Source: Hyphomicrobiales bacterium (GTDB lineage: Bacteria > Pseudomonadota > Alphaproteobacteria > Rhizobiales > Beijerinckiaceae). From it: DNA of 57,505 bases. The position numbers and the translations under genes were made by a program. Each line of letters starts with the position of its first letter. Position 1 is the stretch's first letter. The notes beneath the pieces are model-generated. The model was not told the DNA's origin. It saw nothing but the letters and a program-made list of their open reading frames with translations, and did no database searches. Where the stretch lies: the NCBI GenBank assembly GCA_027483795.1, contig JAIXTT010000059.1:1-57505 (forward strand), read 5' to 3'. This document shows, piece by piece, positions 10,497 to 18,256 of this stretch.

Positions 10497-13034
10497 TCAT
10501 CGGAAATACCACGCCTTCGCCGCCTCGGTGGCGGCGATGTATCCGGCGACGATCGCGACGACTGCGACGAGCTCGGTCGCCGACAACGGCACGAAGCCGA
10601 AGAGCGCGCTCGAGCTTCCGAGAAACGGAACGGCGAAGCCCGCGGCCGCGACCGCGAGCGTCGACCCGAGAAGCAGACGGCTGGGCCGGCTGCGGAAGGC
10701 GGGCTTGCGGGTGCGAAGGACCAGAACCACCGCCAGTTCGGTGAGGAGCGAGATCATGAACCACGAGGTCTGGAACACCCCCTGGTCGGCTTGAAGGACG
10801 GAGAGCAGGACGCCGAAGGTCAGCAGATCGAAGACCGAGCTGATCAGCCCGAAGACGATCATGAATCTTTGAATTTCTGCGACATCCCACCGCTGGGGAC
10901 GAAGCACCCGCTCCGGATCGACATTGTCGCCGGAGATCGCGATCGACGGGATGTCGGAGAGGAAATTGTTCAGCAGGATCTGCTTGGCCGCGAGCGGCAG
11001 AAACGGCAACAGCGGCGCGGCCAGCGCCATGCTCACCATGTTGCCGAAATTCGCGCTCGTCGTGATCGAGATGTATTTGAGCGTGTTGGCGAAGGTCCGC
11101 CGTCCGTCCTCGACGCCCATGCGCAGCACATCCAGATCGCGGCTGAACAGGATGATGTCGGCGCTCTCTCGCGCGACGTCGACGGCCTCTTCCACGGAGA
11201 TTCCCACGTCGGCCGCATGCAGGGCCGGCGCGTCGTTGATGCCGTCGCCGAGGTAGCCCACCGAATGGCCGGTGCTCTGCAGGGCGCGCACGATGCGCTC
11301 CTTCTGCTGAGGGTCGATCTCGACGAACAGGTCGGTTTTCGGCGCGAGGTGCCAAAGCGCCTCGTCGTGCAGCCCCGCGATCTGCGCGCCCGTCAACATC
11401 GAGGTCGAATTGAGCCCGACGGCCTGCGCCATGTGGGCGGTCACGTATCGGTTGTCTCCGCTGATGACCTTGATGGCGATGCCGAGGCGCCCGAGGTCCG
11501 CGATGGTCGTCCTCGCTTCCGGTTTCGGAGGGTCGAGAAAGACCAGGAAACCCCGGAAGGTCATGTCCCGCTCGTCGTCGCGGTCGTAGTCCGCCTTGAT
11601 CGCGGCGCGACGCGTCGCAACCGCGAGCACCCGAAAACCTTCGGCGCCCTTCGCCCTGAAGACGGCCTCGAGATCCGCCCGTGCGCGGTCGTCCAGCGGA
11701 ACCTCGACCCCGTCGCGCTCCAGCGAGGAGCAGATGTCGAGAACGTTCGAAAACGCCCCCTTGGTGACGAGCAGGCGTTCGGTCGGCGCGACGCCTTCCC
11801 CCACCACGATCGTCAGCCGGCGTCGGATGAAGTCGTAGGGGATCTCGTCGACTTTGCTCAGGCCCTCGGTGTTCAGCCCGACGCTCGTCCCCGCTGCGAC
11901 GATCGCCGCGTCGAGCGGGTTCTCGATCCCGGTCTCGAACGCCGCATTCACGAAGGCGAGCCGACGCACTTCGTCCGAGCCGCGGCCTTCGGCGTCCAGC
12001 GCCTCGTTCAGGATGATGCTTCCCTCGGTCAGGGTGCCGGTCTTGTCCGTGCAGAGGATGTCCATGCTGCCGAGGTTCTCGATGGCGTCGAGACGCCGCA
12101 CGATGACGCCGCGCTTGCTCATCGCGCGCGCGCCGGCCGAGAGCGTCACGCTGATGATCGCGGGCAAGAGTTCCGGCGACAGCCCGACGGCCAAGGCCGC
12201 CGCGAAGAGCAGCGACTCGATGACCGGACGGCCGAGCAGCAGATTCATCGTCAGAACGAAAATGACGATGACCACCATGACGCGGATGAGGAGATAGCCG
12301 AACCGGCGCACGCCGCCGGGGAAATCGGTCTCGGGCCGGCGTGCCCGCAACCGCGCCGCGATCGCGCCGAACTCGGTTCGGCGTCCCGTCCTGATCGCGA
12401 GCACCTTCGCCGTGCCGCTGCGCACCGACGCGCCGAGGAAGACGCAATTGGTCCGCGCCGTGATCGGCGCGTCGGCCGGGACGGTTCCGGGGCGCTTCTC
12501 GACCGGGAAGGACTCGCCCGTCATGCTCGCTTCGGTCACGAGGAAGTCCGCCGCCTCGATCACGACGCCGTCGGCGGGAATGAGGTTGCCCGCCGACAGA
12601 AGGATGATGTCGCCGGGCACGATGACGTCGACCGTGATCTCCCGCTCCGCCCCGTCACGGACGACGCGGCATGTCAGCGCCAGCCGTTTCTTCAACGCCT
12701 CGACGGCGGTGGAGGCCCGGTACTCCTGAAAGAAGCTCAGCAGCGCGCTGCCCATGACGATGGCGAGAATGATCCCGGCGTCGATCCATTGCCGAAGCGC
12801 CAGCGAGATCGCGGCGGCGAACACGAGGATGAGGGCGAGAGGACTTTCGAACTGGCGGATCAACAGCCGCAGGGCATTCAGTTGCGCCGTATCCTCGACG
12901 CTGTTGGGGCCGATGACGGCAAGTCGGGCCGCGGCTTGCTCGGACGTCAGCCCGCCGAGGCCCGAGCCGATCGAGGCCGCCAGAGCGGTCCGGTCCTCGC
13001 TCCAGTAAACGGCATGGCCGCCCGTCTCGCCCAT
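10497..13034 (-). CDS. mgtA: magnesium-translocating P-type ATPase (MgtA family)
   Basis: An 845-residue P3B-type cation ATPase of the inner membrane, importing Mg2+. Seen in order: N-terminal cation-ATPase domain, TM1-2 (SPLALILVFAAAISLAL; AGIILAIVMGSALLSFF), actuator motif TGES at 172-175, the MgtA-type TM4 motif GLSPELLP at 284-291, phosphorylated D330 in DKTGT, the hinge GDGINDAPA, and C-terminal membrane segments ending near WYFR. The start at 13034 is preferred because it has GGAG seven bases upstream and a typical N-terminus; the frame is also open to an ATG at 13190, which would add 52 residues. It is convergent with the pca operon and has no mgtC beside it. I see no convincing Mg-sensing leader upstream. 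Confidence 0.9.
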   Translation of the reverse strand: MGETGGHAVYWSEDRTALAASIGSGLGGLTSEQAAARLAVIGPNSVEDTAQLNALRLLIRQFESPLALILVFAAAISLALRQWIDAGIILAIVMGSALLSFFQEYRASTAVEALKKRLALTCRVVRDGAEREITVDVIVPGDIILLSAGNLIPADGVVIEAADFLVTEASMTGESFPVEKRPGTVPADAPITARTNCVFLGASVRSGTAKVLAIRTGRRTEFGAIAARLRARRPETDFPGGVRRFGYLLIRVMVVIVIFVLTMNLLLGRPVIESLLFAAALAVGLSPELLPAIISVTLSAGARAMSKRGVIVRRLDAIENLGSMDILCTDKTGTLTEGSIILNEALDAEGRGSDEVRRLAFVNAAFETGIENPLDAAIVAAGTSVGLNTEGLSKVDEIPYDFIRRRLTIVVGEGVAPTERLLVTKGAFSNVLDICSSLERDGVEVPLDDRARADLEAVFRAKGAEGFRVLAVATRRAAIKADYDRDDERDMTFRGFLVFLDPPKPEARTTIADLGRLGIAIKVISGDNRYVTAHMAQAVGLNSTSMLTGAQIAGLHDEALWHLAPKTDLFVEIDPQQKERIVRALQSTGHSVGYLGDGINDAPALHAADVGISVEEAVDVARESADIILFSRDLDVLRMGVEDGRRTFANTLKYISITTSANFGNMVSMALAAPLLPFLPLAAKQILLNNFLSDIPSIAISGDNVDPERVLRPQRWDVAEIQRFMIVFGLISSVFDLLTFGVLLSVLQADQGVFQTSWFMISLLTELAVVLVLRTRKPAFRSRPSRLLLGSTLAVAAAGFAVPFLGSSSALFGFVPLSATELVAVVAIVAGYIAATEAAKAWYFR

Positions 13035-13457
13035 TCGAAGGCTCCGATCATCGACGGAATGCGATCGATCCGCCGTACCGAAGAACGGGACGGCGGCGGA
13101 AACGATCCCGTCCGTTGCGCGGATGACGGTCGTGCTTCGGTGAAGGCGGCGCGCGACCCGAGACCGATCCGACGACCGGCCGAGAGCCATCGTGGATGGC
13201 GGGCGCCGGGCGGGTGGCTCCGGCTCCGGCTCCGCGACGGATCGATCGCAGCAGACGTCTCGGCAGACGGAGCGGCCCCGGTTTGCTGCTCGCCGGATAT
13301 CGAGCGCTCGAGAACGGATTTGTGAGGATCAGTATCGGCGTGATACATTTCATTGCACAATGGTCGGATTGCCGGCTTGTCACGCCCAAGCCATGTTGCG
13401 GTATTCAAACTGTCTGACCGCCCGCCCTATTCCGCCCCTCAATTACTGAGGTTGGAC
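13035..13457. other. divergent intergenic region, mgtA / DUF6968-like gene
   Basis: 423 bases between the chosen mgtA start and the next rightward gene. The mgtA-proximal part is high-GC and remains open in the mgtA frame to 13190, so part of it may code. From about 13310 onward composition becomes AT-richer (GATCAGTATCGGCGTGATAC), marking the left edge of the islet that runs to about 16.1 kb. I found no confident promoter, tRNA-like repeat or transposon end here. Confidence 0.4.
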
Positions 13458-13790
13458 ATGGTCATTATCTCACACACTCTCTATCTGAAGAACGAGAAAA
13501 CAAAGTCCGACATTGCCATCAGGCTCTACAAACCTGAAAAACGGGAGAAAGACTGGTCATGTCGCTACGAAATTGATTGGCCGGAAGGGCAGCGCGCATT
13601 TGCATCGATCGGCTTCGACGCCCTTCAGGCGCTCGTCTTGGCGCTTCAGATGATCGGAGCTGAAATCCATTCGAGCGAGTATCATCGCGAGGGACGTTTG
13701 CGCGCCTACGACGGCGACGAAGGCTACGGCTTTCCGGTGGCGGCTTCGCTGCGCGATCTCTTGGTCGGCGTCGACAAGGTTGCGATGTAA
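13458..13790 (+). CDS. small DUF6968-like protein
   Basis: A 110-residue hypothetical protein that resembles, from memory, the DUF6968 family of short bacterial proteins: a beta-strand start (IISHTLYLKNEKTKSDIAIR), a W-x-C-x-Y-E region (WSCRYEIDWPE), and a GFDALQALVLALQMIG helix. No catalytic residues are obvious; such proteins are probably small binding or immunity-like modules, which is inference. The start at 13458 follows GAGGTT. The same frame is open 35 codons upstream but without a ribosome site. It lies at the left side of a lower-GC islet next to tcmP and points toward it. Confidence 0.6.
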   Translation: MVIISHTLYLKNEKTKSDIAIRLYKPEKREKDWSCRYEIDWPEGQRAFASIGFDALQALVLALQMIGAEIHSSEYHREGRLRAYDGDEGYGFPVAASLRDLLVGVDKVAM

Positions 13791-14063
13791 CTGGACGCGT
13801 GCAGGAAATTGCCTTGCTTTGAATGATCGGGTCATCGGTTGACCGGCTGTATTCGAGCGCAACTGCTGTGACCCCTGCCTGTCATCCGGCGGCTGTCAGA
13901 ATGGACGTAAGCCGTGAATGGACATGGCGGATTTGGATTGTGGGCTTCCGATGTAGCGTTCAAGCCTGCCGAGGTCATCGACATCGTGCTGAAGCATGCG
14001 AACAGGCCGGTTCGGAGCCACCCTGCGCCTTAAGTGATGAACTGCTGACCTCATGGTCGAAGG
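13791..14063. other. intergenic stretch with possible gene remnant
   Basis: 273 bases between the DUF6968-like gene and tcmP. A 39-codon frame at 13914-14033 (GTG start, TAA stop) reads NGHGGFGLWASDVAFKPAEV and onward, which looks more protein-like than random DNA and may be the end of a decayed gene. I could not assign it to a family. No terminator with a clear T-run is visible. Confidence 0.3.
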
Positions 14064-14975
14064 CTACCGGCGAGAGGGCTGCTTCTTTGGTGGCGTGATC
14101 CGGCCACCCTTTGCGAGAATGTGGTCGGCAATCTTTTGGCCAAGGGGATGTGGCCCCGCCCAGAGCATGTAGTAGATCGGAACTCCTCGCGTATTTCTGA
14201 CGACGCTCGGCGTCGCGGCGTGGCCGAATAAAGTTTTCAAGCGGCCAACGTAGTGGTCCAGAAGCCGCTTCGCGGCATCATCTAACTTGTGGCGCGTCGT
14301 GTCGCCAAAGAGGTCCGTCCGCTCTGCATAAACGAGGCTTTCCCAGTCGGTGCCGCCGAAGCAACCGTTCAGCCCTGTGCGCCAGTTCTCTGGAATATCG
14401 CCTGAGCGCGTGATCAGTCGGTTGATGGCCATACCGAGCGGAAAATTGATAATGACTTCGAACTTCTTGGTTGCCCCGAGGGCTTCGACGGTTCGCCAGT
14501 TCAGGTGGGGTCCGTAAGGATCGAGGAATGCGACACCTTTCGTGCTTCGTCCCGCTATCCGTGGCACCAGCTTCTCGATCAATTCGTTCGCGTCACCAAC
14601 CTGAACACTGATCTTTCGATCCGGATAGTCAGCTTTCAGACCACCAAGAAGCGCTGCGCGCCCGGCGTCCGCATCAAAGAAGTGGTACTGGGTGAAGGGG
14701 TGTTCGAGAGCAAGGGCTCGGTGCGGGGAGCCTTCGATGAACTGCTCTTCGGATCGAATGAACTCGTCGTCCAGAAGATGAAGGTCCTCATCGTCAGCGC
14801 CTGCCCAAGCATCGCGAATTCTTGAGCGCCCTGCGCCGGCGAACGCATCAATATAGACCAGTTCGAAGGGCTGATTCTTCAGCGCAACGGTGTATGCGTG
14901 CAAATATGCTTGGAGGCCATCGAGCTTCTGTCGGGCCCAAGGGCCAACTGTGTTCTCAACGTGCGACTTCTTCAA
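14064..14975 (-). CDS. tcmP: three-Cys-motif partner protein TcmP
   Basis: A 303-residue protein recognised as TcmP by its layout: a short N-terminal helix (NTVGPWARQKLDGLQAYL), then VYIDAFAGAGRSR at about residue 40, GSPHRAL, FFDADAGRAALL, a Rossmann-like GVAFLDPYGPHLNWRTVEAL and a C-terminal YYMLWAGPHPLG. The DAFAGAG and FLDPYG motifs resemble motif I and motif IV of nucleic-acid methyltransferases, so a SAM- or nucleotide-dependent role is plausible but unproven. It lies 27 bases downstream of the three-cysteine protein gene and in the same operon, which is the association that gave the family its name. Composition is lower in GC than the flanks. Function of the pair is not established. 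Confidence 0.85.
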   Translation of the reverse strand: MKKSHVENTVGPWARQKLDGLQAYLHAYTVALKNQPFELVYIDAFAGAGRSRIRDAWAGADDEDLHLLDDEFIRSEEQFIEGSPHRALALEHPFTQYHFFDADAGRAALLGGLKADYPDRKISVQVGDANELIEKLVPRIAGRSTKGVAFLDPYGPHLNWRTVEALGATKKFEVIINFPLGMAINRLITRSGDIPENWRTGLNGCFGGTDWESLVYAERTDLFGDTTRHKLDDAAKRLLDHYVGRLKTLFGHAATPSVVRNTRGVPIYYMLWAGPHPLGQKIADHILAKGGRITPPKKQPSRR

Positions 14976-15002
14976 TGCCCACGGCGCTCCATGCGAAATG
15001 AA

Positions 15003-15761
15003 TCACGCTGAAATCTGATCGAGGATCGGCTCAGGCACGATCTGCCACGGAAAACCGTTCCATTCCTCCCCATCGAGCAGACGCCCGCCCGACTTGGGCC
15101 GGGCGCCGCCCCATTGCTTGAAGAAGAAGGCTACCTCGTCACGGTCGCAGATGTCCCGGATCTGTCTGGCCCACTTTTCGTCCATGGGGCGAGCCCGCGG
15201 CCCGCTCTCACCGCCGACGATGGCCCAGGCGATGCCGCCTAGATCGACGTCGCCGATAGAACCGAGCAGTGGCTCGAACGATATGAAGCGCGCATCCGAG
15301 TTGATCTGCTTAAGATGCTCGATCCGGCTCGTATGCGCTGCGTCCTCAACCGACACTCCGAGCCAGATATGGCGCGGGACCGATCCGCCGCCATACCGCT
15401 TCCGGACATAATTGCGCATCAGCGAGCTGCGCTTGGTCAGCACCTGATAGACATGCCAGTTCGCCTGCTCCATGGCATCGAAAACATTGTCGATGAACGT
15501 GCGGTCGATGTCCTTGTGGAACAGGTCGCTCATCGAGTTCACGAAGATCATCCGCGGCTTTTTCCACTGCGCGGGTTGCATCAGCCTTGATGGCCAGAGC
15601 GTCAGGTCAAAGCCTTGTTCGTAGGGGTGTCCAGCAACCCCGCGCCAACGTTCCGCAAAGCGTTCCGCGTAGCAGTTGTCGCAGCCAGGACCGATCTTGG
15701 TGCAGCCCGTCACCGGGTTCCAAGTTGCGTCAGTCCATTCGATTTCCGACGTTTGCGCCAC
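15003..15761 (-). CDS. phage Gp37/Gp68-like (DUF5131) three-cysteine protein
   Basis: A 252-residue member of the Gp37/Gp68 (DUF5131) family, found on phages and scattered bacterial loci. The N-terminus IEWTDATWNPVTGCTKIGPG places C20, C27 and C30 in a C-x6-C-x2-C array followed by YAE, resembling the iron-sulfur site of radical-SAM enzymes. The body has MIFVNSMSDLFH, VLTKRS, WLGVSVED, FEPLLG and VGGESGPRARPM, all typical of the family, and ends with FFKQWGGA. It starts with GTG at 15761, with GAGG eight bases upstream. It is the first gene of a two-gene operon with tcmP. Role is unknown; a modification of nucleic acid or protein is a reasonable guess from the fold. Confidence 0.87.
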   Translation of the reverse strand: MAQTSEIEWTDATWNPVTGCTKIGPGCDNCYAERFAERWRGVAGHPYEQGFDLTLWPSRLMQPAQWKKPRMIFVNSMSDLFHKDIDRTFIDNVFDAMEQANWHVYQVLTKRSSLMRNYVRKRYGGGSVPRHIWLGVSVEDAAHTSRIEHLKQINSDARFISFEPLLGSIGDVDLGGIAWAIVGGESGPRARPMDEKWARQIRDICDRDEVAFFFKQWGGARPKSGGRLLDGEEWNGFPWQIVPEPILDQISA

Positions 15762-15773
15762 GAGGCTGCCTCG
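15761..15773. promoter_or_regulatory. palindrome over start of the DUF5131 gene
   Basis: CGAGGCTGCCTCG is a perfect 6-base inverted repeat with a one-base centre. On the minus strand it covers the ribosome-binding GAGG and abuts the GTG start codon, so folding or protein binding there would block translation. Whether it is used is unknown. Confidence 0.35.
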
Positions 15774-16130
15774 TTATTGGACCTCATCTTATCCGAGGCG
15801 CGGCCCAGAACAAAGAACGAACATGCCGCCTTCGAACAAGAAAATGCTGCTTCGATTGAACAGCCTATTCCGGAGTGATTGAGGTTTCGTTAACCAAAGA
15901 AAACTCGAACTCCCGACCGGGCCTGATCGTCTAACCACATGAAGAAGCGAGGGTTTATGGCCGTATGGGGCCGGCTTCAGTCCACAGGTCGGGAGAGAAA
16001 CGGGCCATTCGGAGAATGCGGCACGGGTTCATGGGCAGCGCGTTGCAGAGGTCGAACCTGCAAAGCCTTCGGAACGTCGCGCATTCTTCTAACGCGCCGC
16101 GCGCCGGGAGACGTTCTGTCTGAAGGGACT
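15762..16130. other. intergenic region between DUF5131 gene and tRNA-Ser
   Basis: 369 bases. The left 140 bases are AT-rich and hold the candidate promoter for the DUF5131-tcmP operon. The right part is GC-rich and adjoins the 3' end of the tRNA. I looked for a repeat of the tRNA 3' end as an attachment-site scar here and on the far side of the islet and did not see one. No convincing protein-coding frame is present. Confidence 0.4.
15786..15813 (-). promoter_or_regulatory. candidate sigma-70-type promoter for the DUF5131-tcmP operon
   Basis: Read on the minus strand, TTGTTC (15808-15813) and TAAGAT (15786-15791) are separated by 16 bases, ending about 24 bases before the GTG start. The match to consensus is only moderate, so this is a suggestion. 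Confidence 0.3.
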
Positions 16131-16221
16131 TGGCGGAGCGGGCGGGATTCGAACCCGCGAGACCCTTTTGGGGTCTGCTCATTTAGCAAACGAGTGCCTT
16201 CAGCCTCTCGGCCACCGCTCC
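16131..16221 (-). tRNA. tRNA-Ser (anticodon GCU)
   Basis: A complete 91-base serine tRNA on the minus strand. The acceptor strands GGAGCGG and CCGCTCC pair perfectly, followed by discriminator G and an encoded CCA (16131-16133). The anticodon stem-loop has the loop TTGCTAA, giving GCU, which reads AGC/AGU codons. A long variable arm (GACCC-CAAAA-GGGTC) marks it as a class II tRNA, and the T arm contains GGTTCGAATCC. Its 3' end faces the lower-GC islet with the DUF5131-tcmP pair. Confidence 0.97.
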
Positions 16222-16343
16222 GCAAGCGGCCTCGTGTATGCCCGAGGGCCGGGGGCTTTGCAAGGCGAAGGTGACGCCGAAGCGCGCCGCAAAGGCGCCG
16301 CCGCAAAAGCGGCGACGCCTCTCGTTCGCGGTCGTGCCGGGCC

Positions 16344-16922
16344 TCAACGGGCGGGCGTGCTCGGCGCTCCCGTTCCGGTTCCGGTGCCCGAGCCGCCCGA
16401 GGCCGGGCGGCCGAAGGCGGGCGCGTTCTGGAGGTCGGCCTTGGTCATGTTCTTCAGCACGAAATGATCCGGATCGACGGTGCCGTAACGCGTCGTCGCG
16501 GCGCTGCGCGCGGGGGCGGCGGTGCCGGACGCCGTCGTTCCGGTTCCGGGCGCTCCGCTTCCCGTGCCGGTGCCGCGCACGCTCGCCGTGATGTCGGAAC
16601 GGTCGAGCGCGATCTCGAAGGCCTGCATCGGGATCGCGACGTATTTCTCCCCGATGCCCAGAAAGCCGCCGACGCCGATGATCAGGGCCGCGACGCGCCC
16701 GTCGCGCTCGATCAGGATATCGTCGACCTCGCCGATATTCTCGTTGTTCGCGCCGTAGACCTTCGTTCCGCGGATGTCGGAGCTCAGCATCTGCCCGGCG
16801 GAAGCGGTCGCCAACGGGGCGACGGATCCCATGACCGGGCTGCCGGAGAACGGCGCGGTCTGCGCGAGAGCCGGGCCGGCGGCGATGCTCGCCAGCAGGA
16901 CGGCAGCCAATGTGTTTCGCAT
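16344..16922 (-). CDS. secreted PRC-barrel domain protein
   Basis: A 192-residue protein with a clear signal peptide (MRNTLAAVLLASIAAGPALA, cleavage before Q). Residues about 45-110 are a PRC-barrel (SSDIRGTKVYGANNENIGEV, then DILIERDGRVAALIIGVGG), a small beta-barrel found in many alphaproteobacterial stress and photosynthesis-related proteins. The C-terminal half is low-complexity, rich in Gly, Thr, Ser and Ala (GTGTGSGAPGTGTT, GTGTGTGAP). The ATG at 16922 follows a GGGAGAA ribosome site. It is probably periplasmic. It is monocistronic, with acetate kinase upstream on the same strand after 140 bases. Confidence 0.85.
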   Translation of the reverse strand: MRNTLAAVLLASIAAGPALAQTAPFSGSPVMGSVAPLATASAGQMLSSDIRGTKVYGANNENIGEVDDILIERDGRVAALIIGVGGFLGIGEKYVAIPMQAFEIALDRSDITASVRGTGTGSGAPGTGTTASGTAAPARSAATTRYGTVDPDHFVLKNMTKADLQNAPAFGRPASGGSGTGTGTGAPSTPAR

Positions 16923-17062
16923 GATGTTCTCCCTTTCGATGAAGATCGTGCAGGTCAATGCACGAAAGCGTCGAAGGGTTCGGTTTCGCGTGCGTCTTCG
17001 GAAGCAAAAGCGGTCGGACACGCCGCTCTTGCCGCTTCGCCCGCGTCGAAGATCTCGCGTTT

Positions 17063-18253
17063 TCAGGCGTTTGCGAGCGCAGCGAAGGCATGGCGGGCGA
17101 TCATGCGCTCCTCGTCCGTGCGCAGCACGAGCGCGCGCGGGCCGGTCCTCGCCCCGCCGGACGCTGCGGCGTCCCTGTCCTCCGCGATTTCGGCGAGGGG
17201 CGGAAATCCCGCCCAAGCGAAAGCCCGCAGCACGTCGGCGCGCAATGCCGCGTCGTTCTCTCCGATCCCCGCCGTGAAGACGAGCCCTTCCGCGCCGCCC
17301 GCCCATGCGATCATCCGGCCGATCTCGCCGATCAGGGTCCGCGTGAACAAGGCGATCGCGCGGCGCGCGTCCTCGGAGGTCTCCGCGGCGCGTCTCAACT
17401 GCCGCATGTCGCCCGAAAGGCCGGAGACGCCGAGCAGGCCCGAACGCGTGTAGAGCTCGCGCTCCAGGTCCTCCGCGCCCGCGCCCTCGCGCAGCCGGTG
17501 GAAGATCACGCCGGGGTCGAGCGCGCCCGAGCGCGTGCCCATCATCAGCCCGTCGAGCGCCGAGAAGCCCATGCTGGTCGCCGCGCTGCGGCCGCCCTCG
17601 AGCAGGCACAGGCTCGCCCCCGAGCCGAGATGCGCCACGATCGTCCGCCCCGCGGCGAGGTCCGGCGCGACGGAGCGGAGACGGTCGGCGACATATTCGT
17701 AGGACAGGCCGTGAAAGCCGAAGCGCCGGATGCCGCGTTCGGTCCACGCCTTGGGGACCGGGAGCAGGCGCGCTTCCGGCGCGAGCGTCGCGTGAAAGGC
17801 CGTGTCGAAGCAGGCGACCTGTGGCACGCCGGGGAAGAGTCTTTCGAGGATCGCGACGGGCGCGAGATTCTGCGGTTGGTGCAGCGGCGCGAGCGGCGCG
17901 AGCGCATGCAGCTTGTCCAGCGCCGCCGCGTCGATCCGCACCGGCGCGGTGAAGGTCTCCCCGCCATGCACCACTCTATGCCCGACCACGGCGACGGCCT
18001 CGTCGTCGAGCCTTCGGTCGATGCGCGCGGTCAGGAAGCGCAGCGCGTCTTCGAAACCGCCGTCCGCGCCCGCGGGCAGTTCGCATGCGGTCGTTCCGCG
18101 CTCCGCATCCGTCTCCCGGAAGCGCGGGGCCGCGGGCAGGCCGTCGACGGCTCCCCGGACGAGATCCCGCTCGCGCCCGTCCGCGTCGAAACGGAACAGG
18201 GCGAATTTGATGCTCGACGAACCCGCATTCAGAACGAGGGCATGGCGCGCCAT
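17063..18253 (-). CDS. ackA: acetate kinase
   Basis: A 396-residue cytoplasmic kinase of the ASKHA fold that interconverts acetyl phosphate plus ADP and acetate plus ATP. Family motifs: NAGSSSIKFALF at residues 9-20, HRVVHGG, CFDTAFHATL, FGFHGLSYEYV, AHLGSGASLC, GLMMGTRSGALDPGV and FTAGIGEND. It lies three bases downstream of a phosphotransacylase gene, so the two form an acyl-phosphate ATP-yielding module. It could act on propionate or butyrate as well, depending on the partner's specificity. Confidence 0.95.
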   Translation of the reverse strand: MARHALVLNAGSSSIKFALFRFDADGRERDLVRGAVDGLPAAPRFRETDAERGTTACELPAGADGGFEDALRFLTARIDRRLDDEAVAVVGHRVVHGGETFTAPVRIDAAALDKLHALAPLAPLHQPQNLAPVAILERLFPGVPQVACFDTAFHATLAPEARLLPVPKAWTERGIRRFGFHGLSYEYVADRLRSVAPDLAAGRTIVAHLGSGASLCLLEGGRSAATSMGFSALDGLMMGTRSGALDPGVIFHRLREGAGAEDLERELYTRSGLLGVSGLSGDMRQLRRAAETSEDARRAIALFTRTLIGEIGRMIAWAGGAEGLVFTAGIGENDAALRADVLRAFAWAGFPPLAEIAEDRDAAASGGARTGPRALVLRTDEERMIARHAFAALANA

Positions 18254-18256
18254 GGC

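Noticed and set aside
10342-13325. Long open frames on both strands across the mgtA gene
   Set aside because: The minus-strand frame with DKTGT, TGES and the TM4 motif is clearly the P-type ATPase; the others are low-complexity shadows.
13035-13457. Mg2+-sensing riboswitch upstream of mgtA
   Set aside because: No recognisable M-box-like conserved segments in the minus-strand leader, and part of the stretch is open in the mgtA frame.
13035-16221. tRNA-Ser 3'-end repeat marking an integrated island
   Set aside because: No second copy of the tRNA 3' half was seen on the far side of the islet, and there is no integrase there; only composition and position suggest transfer.
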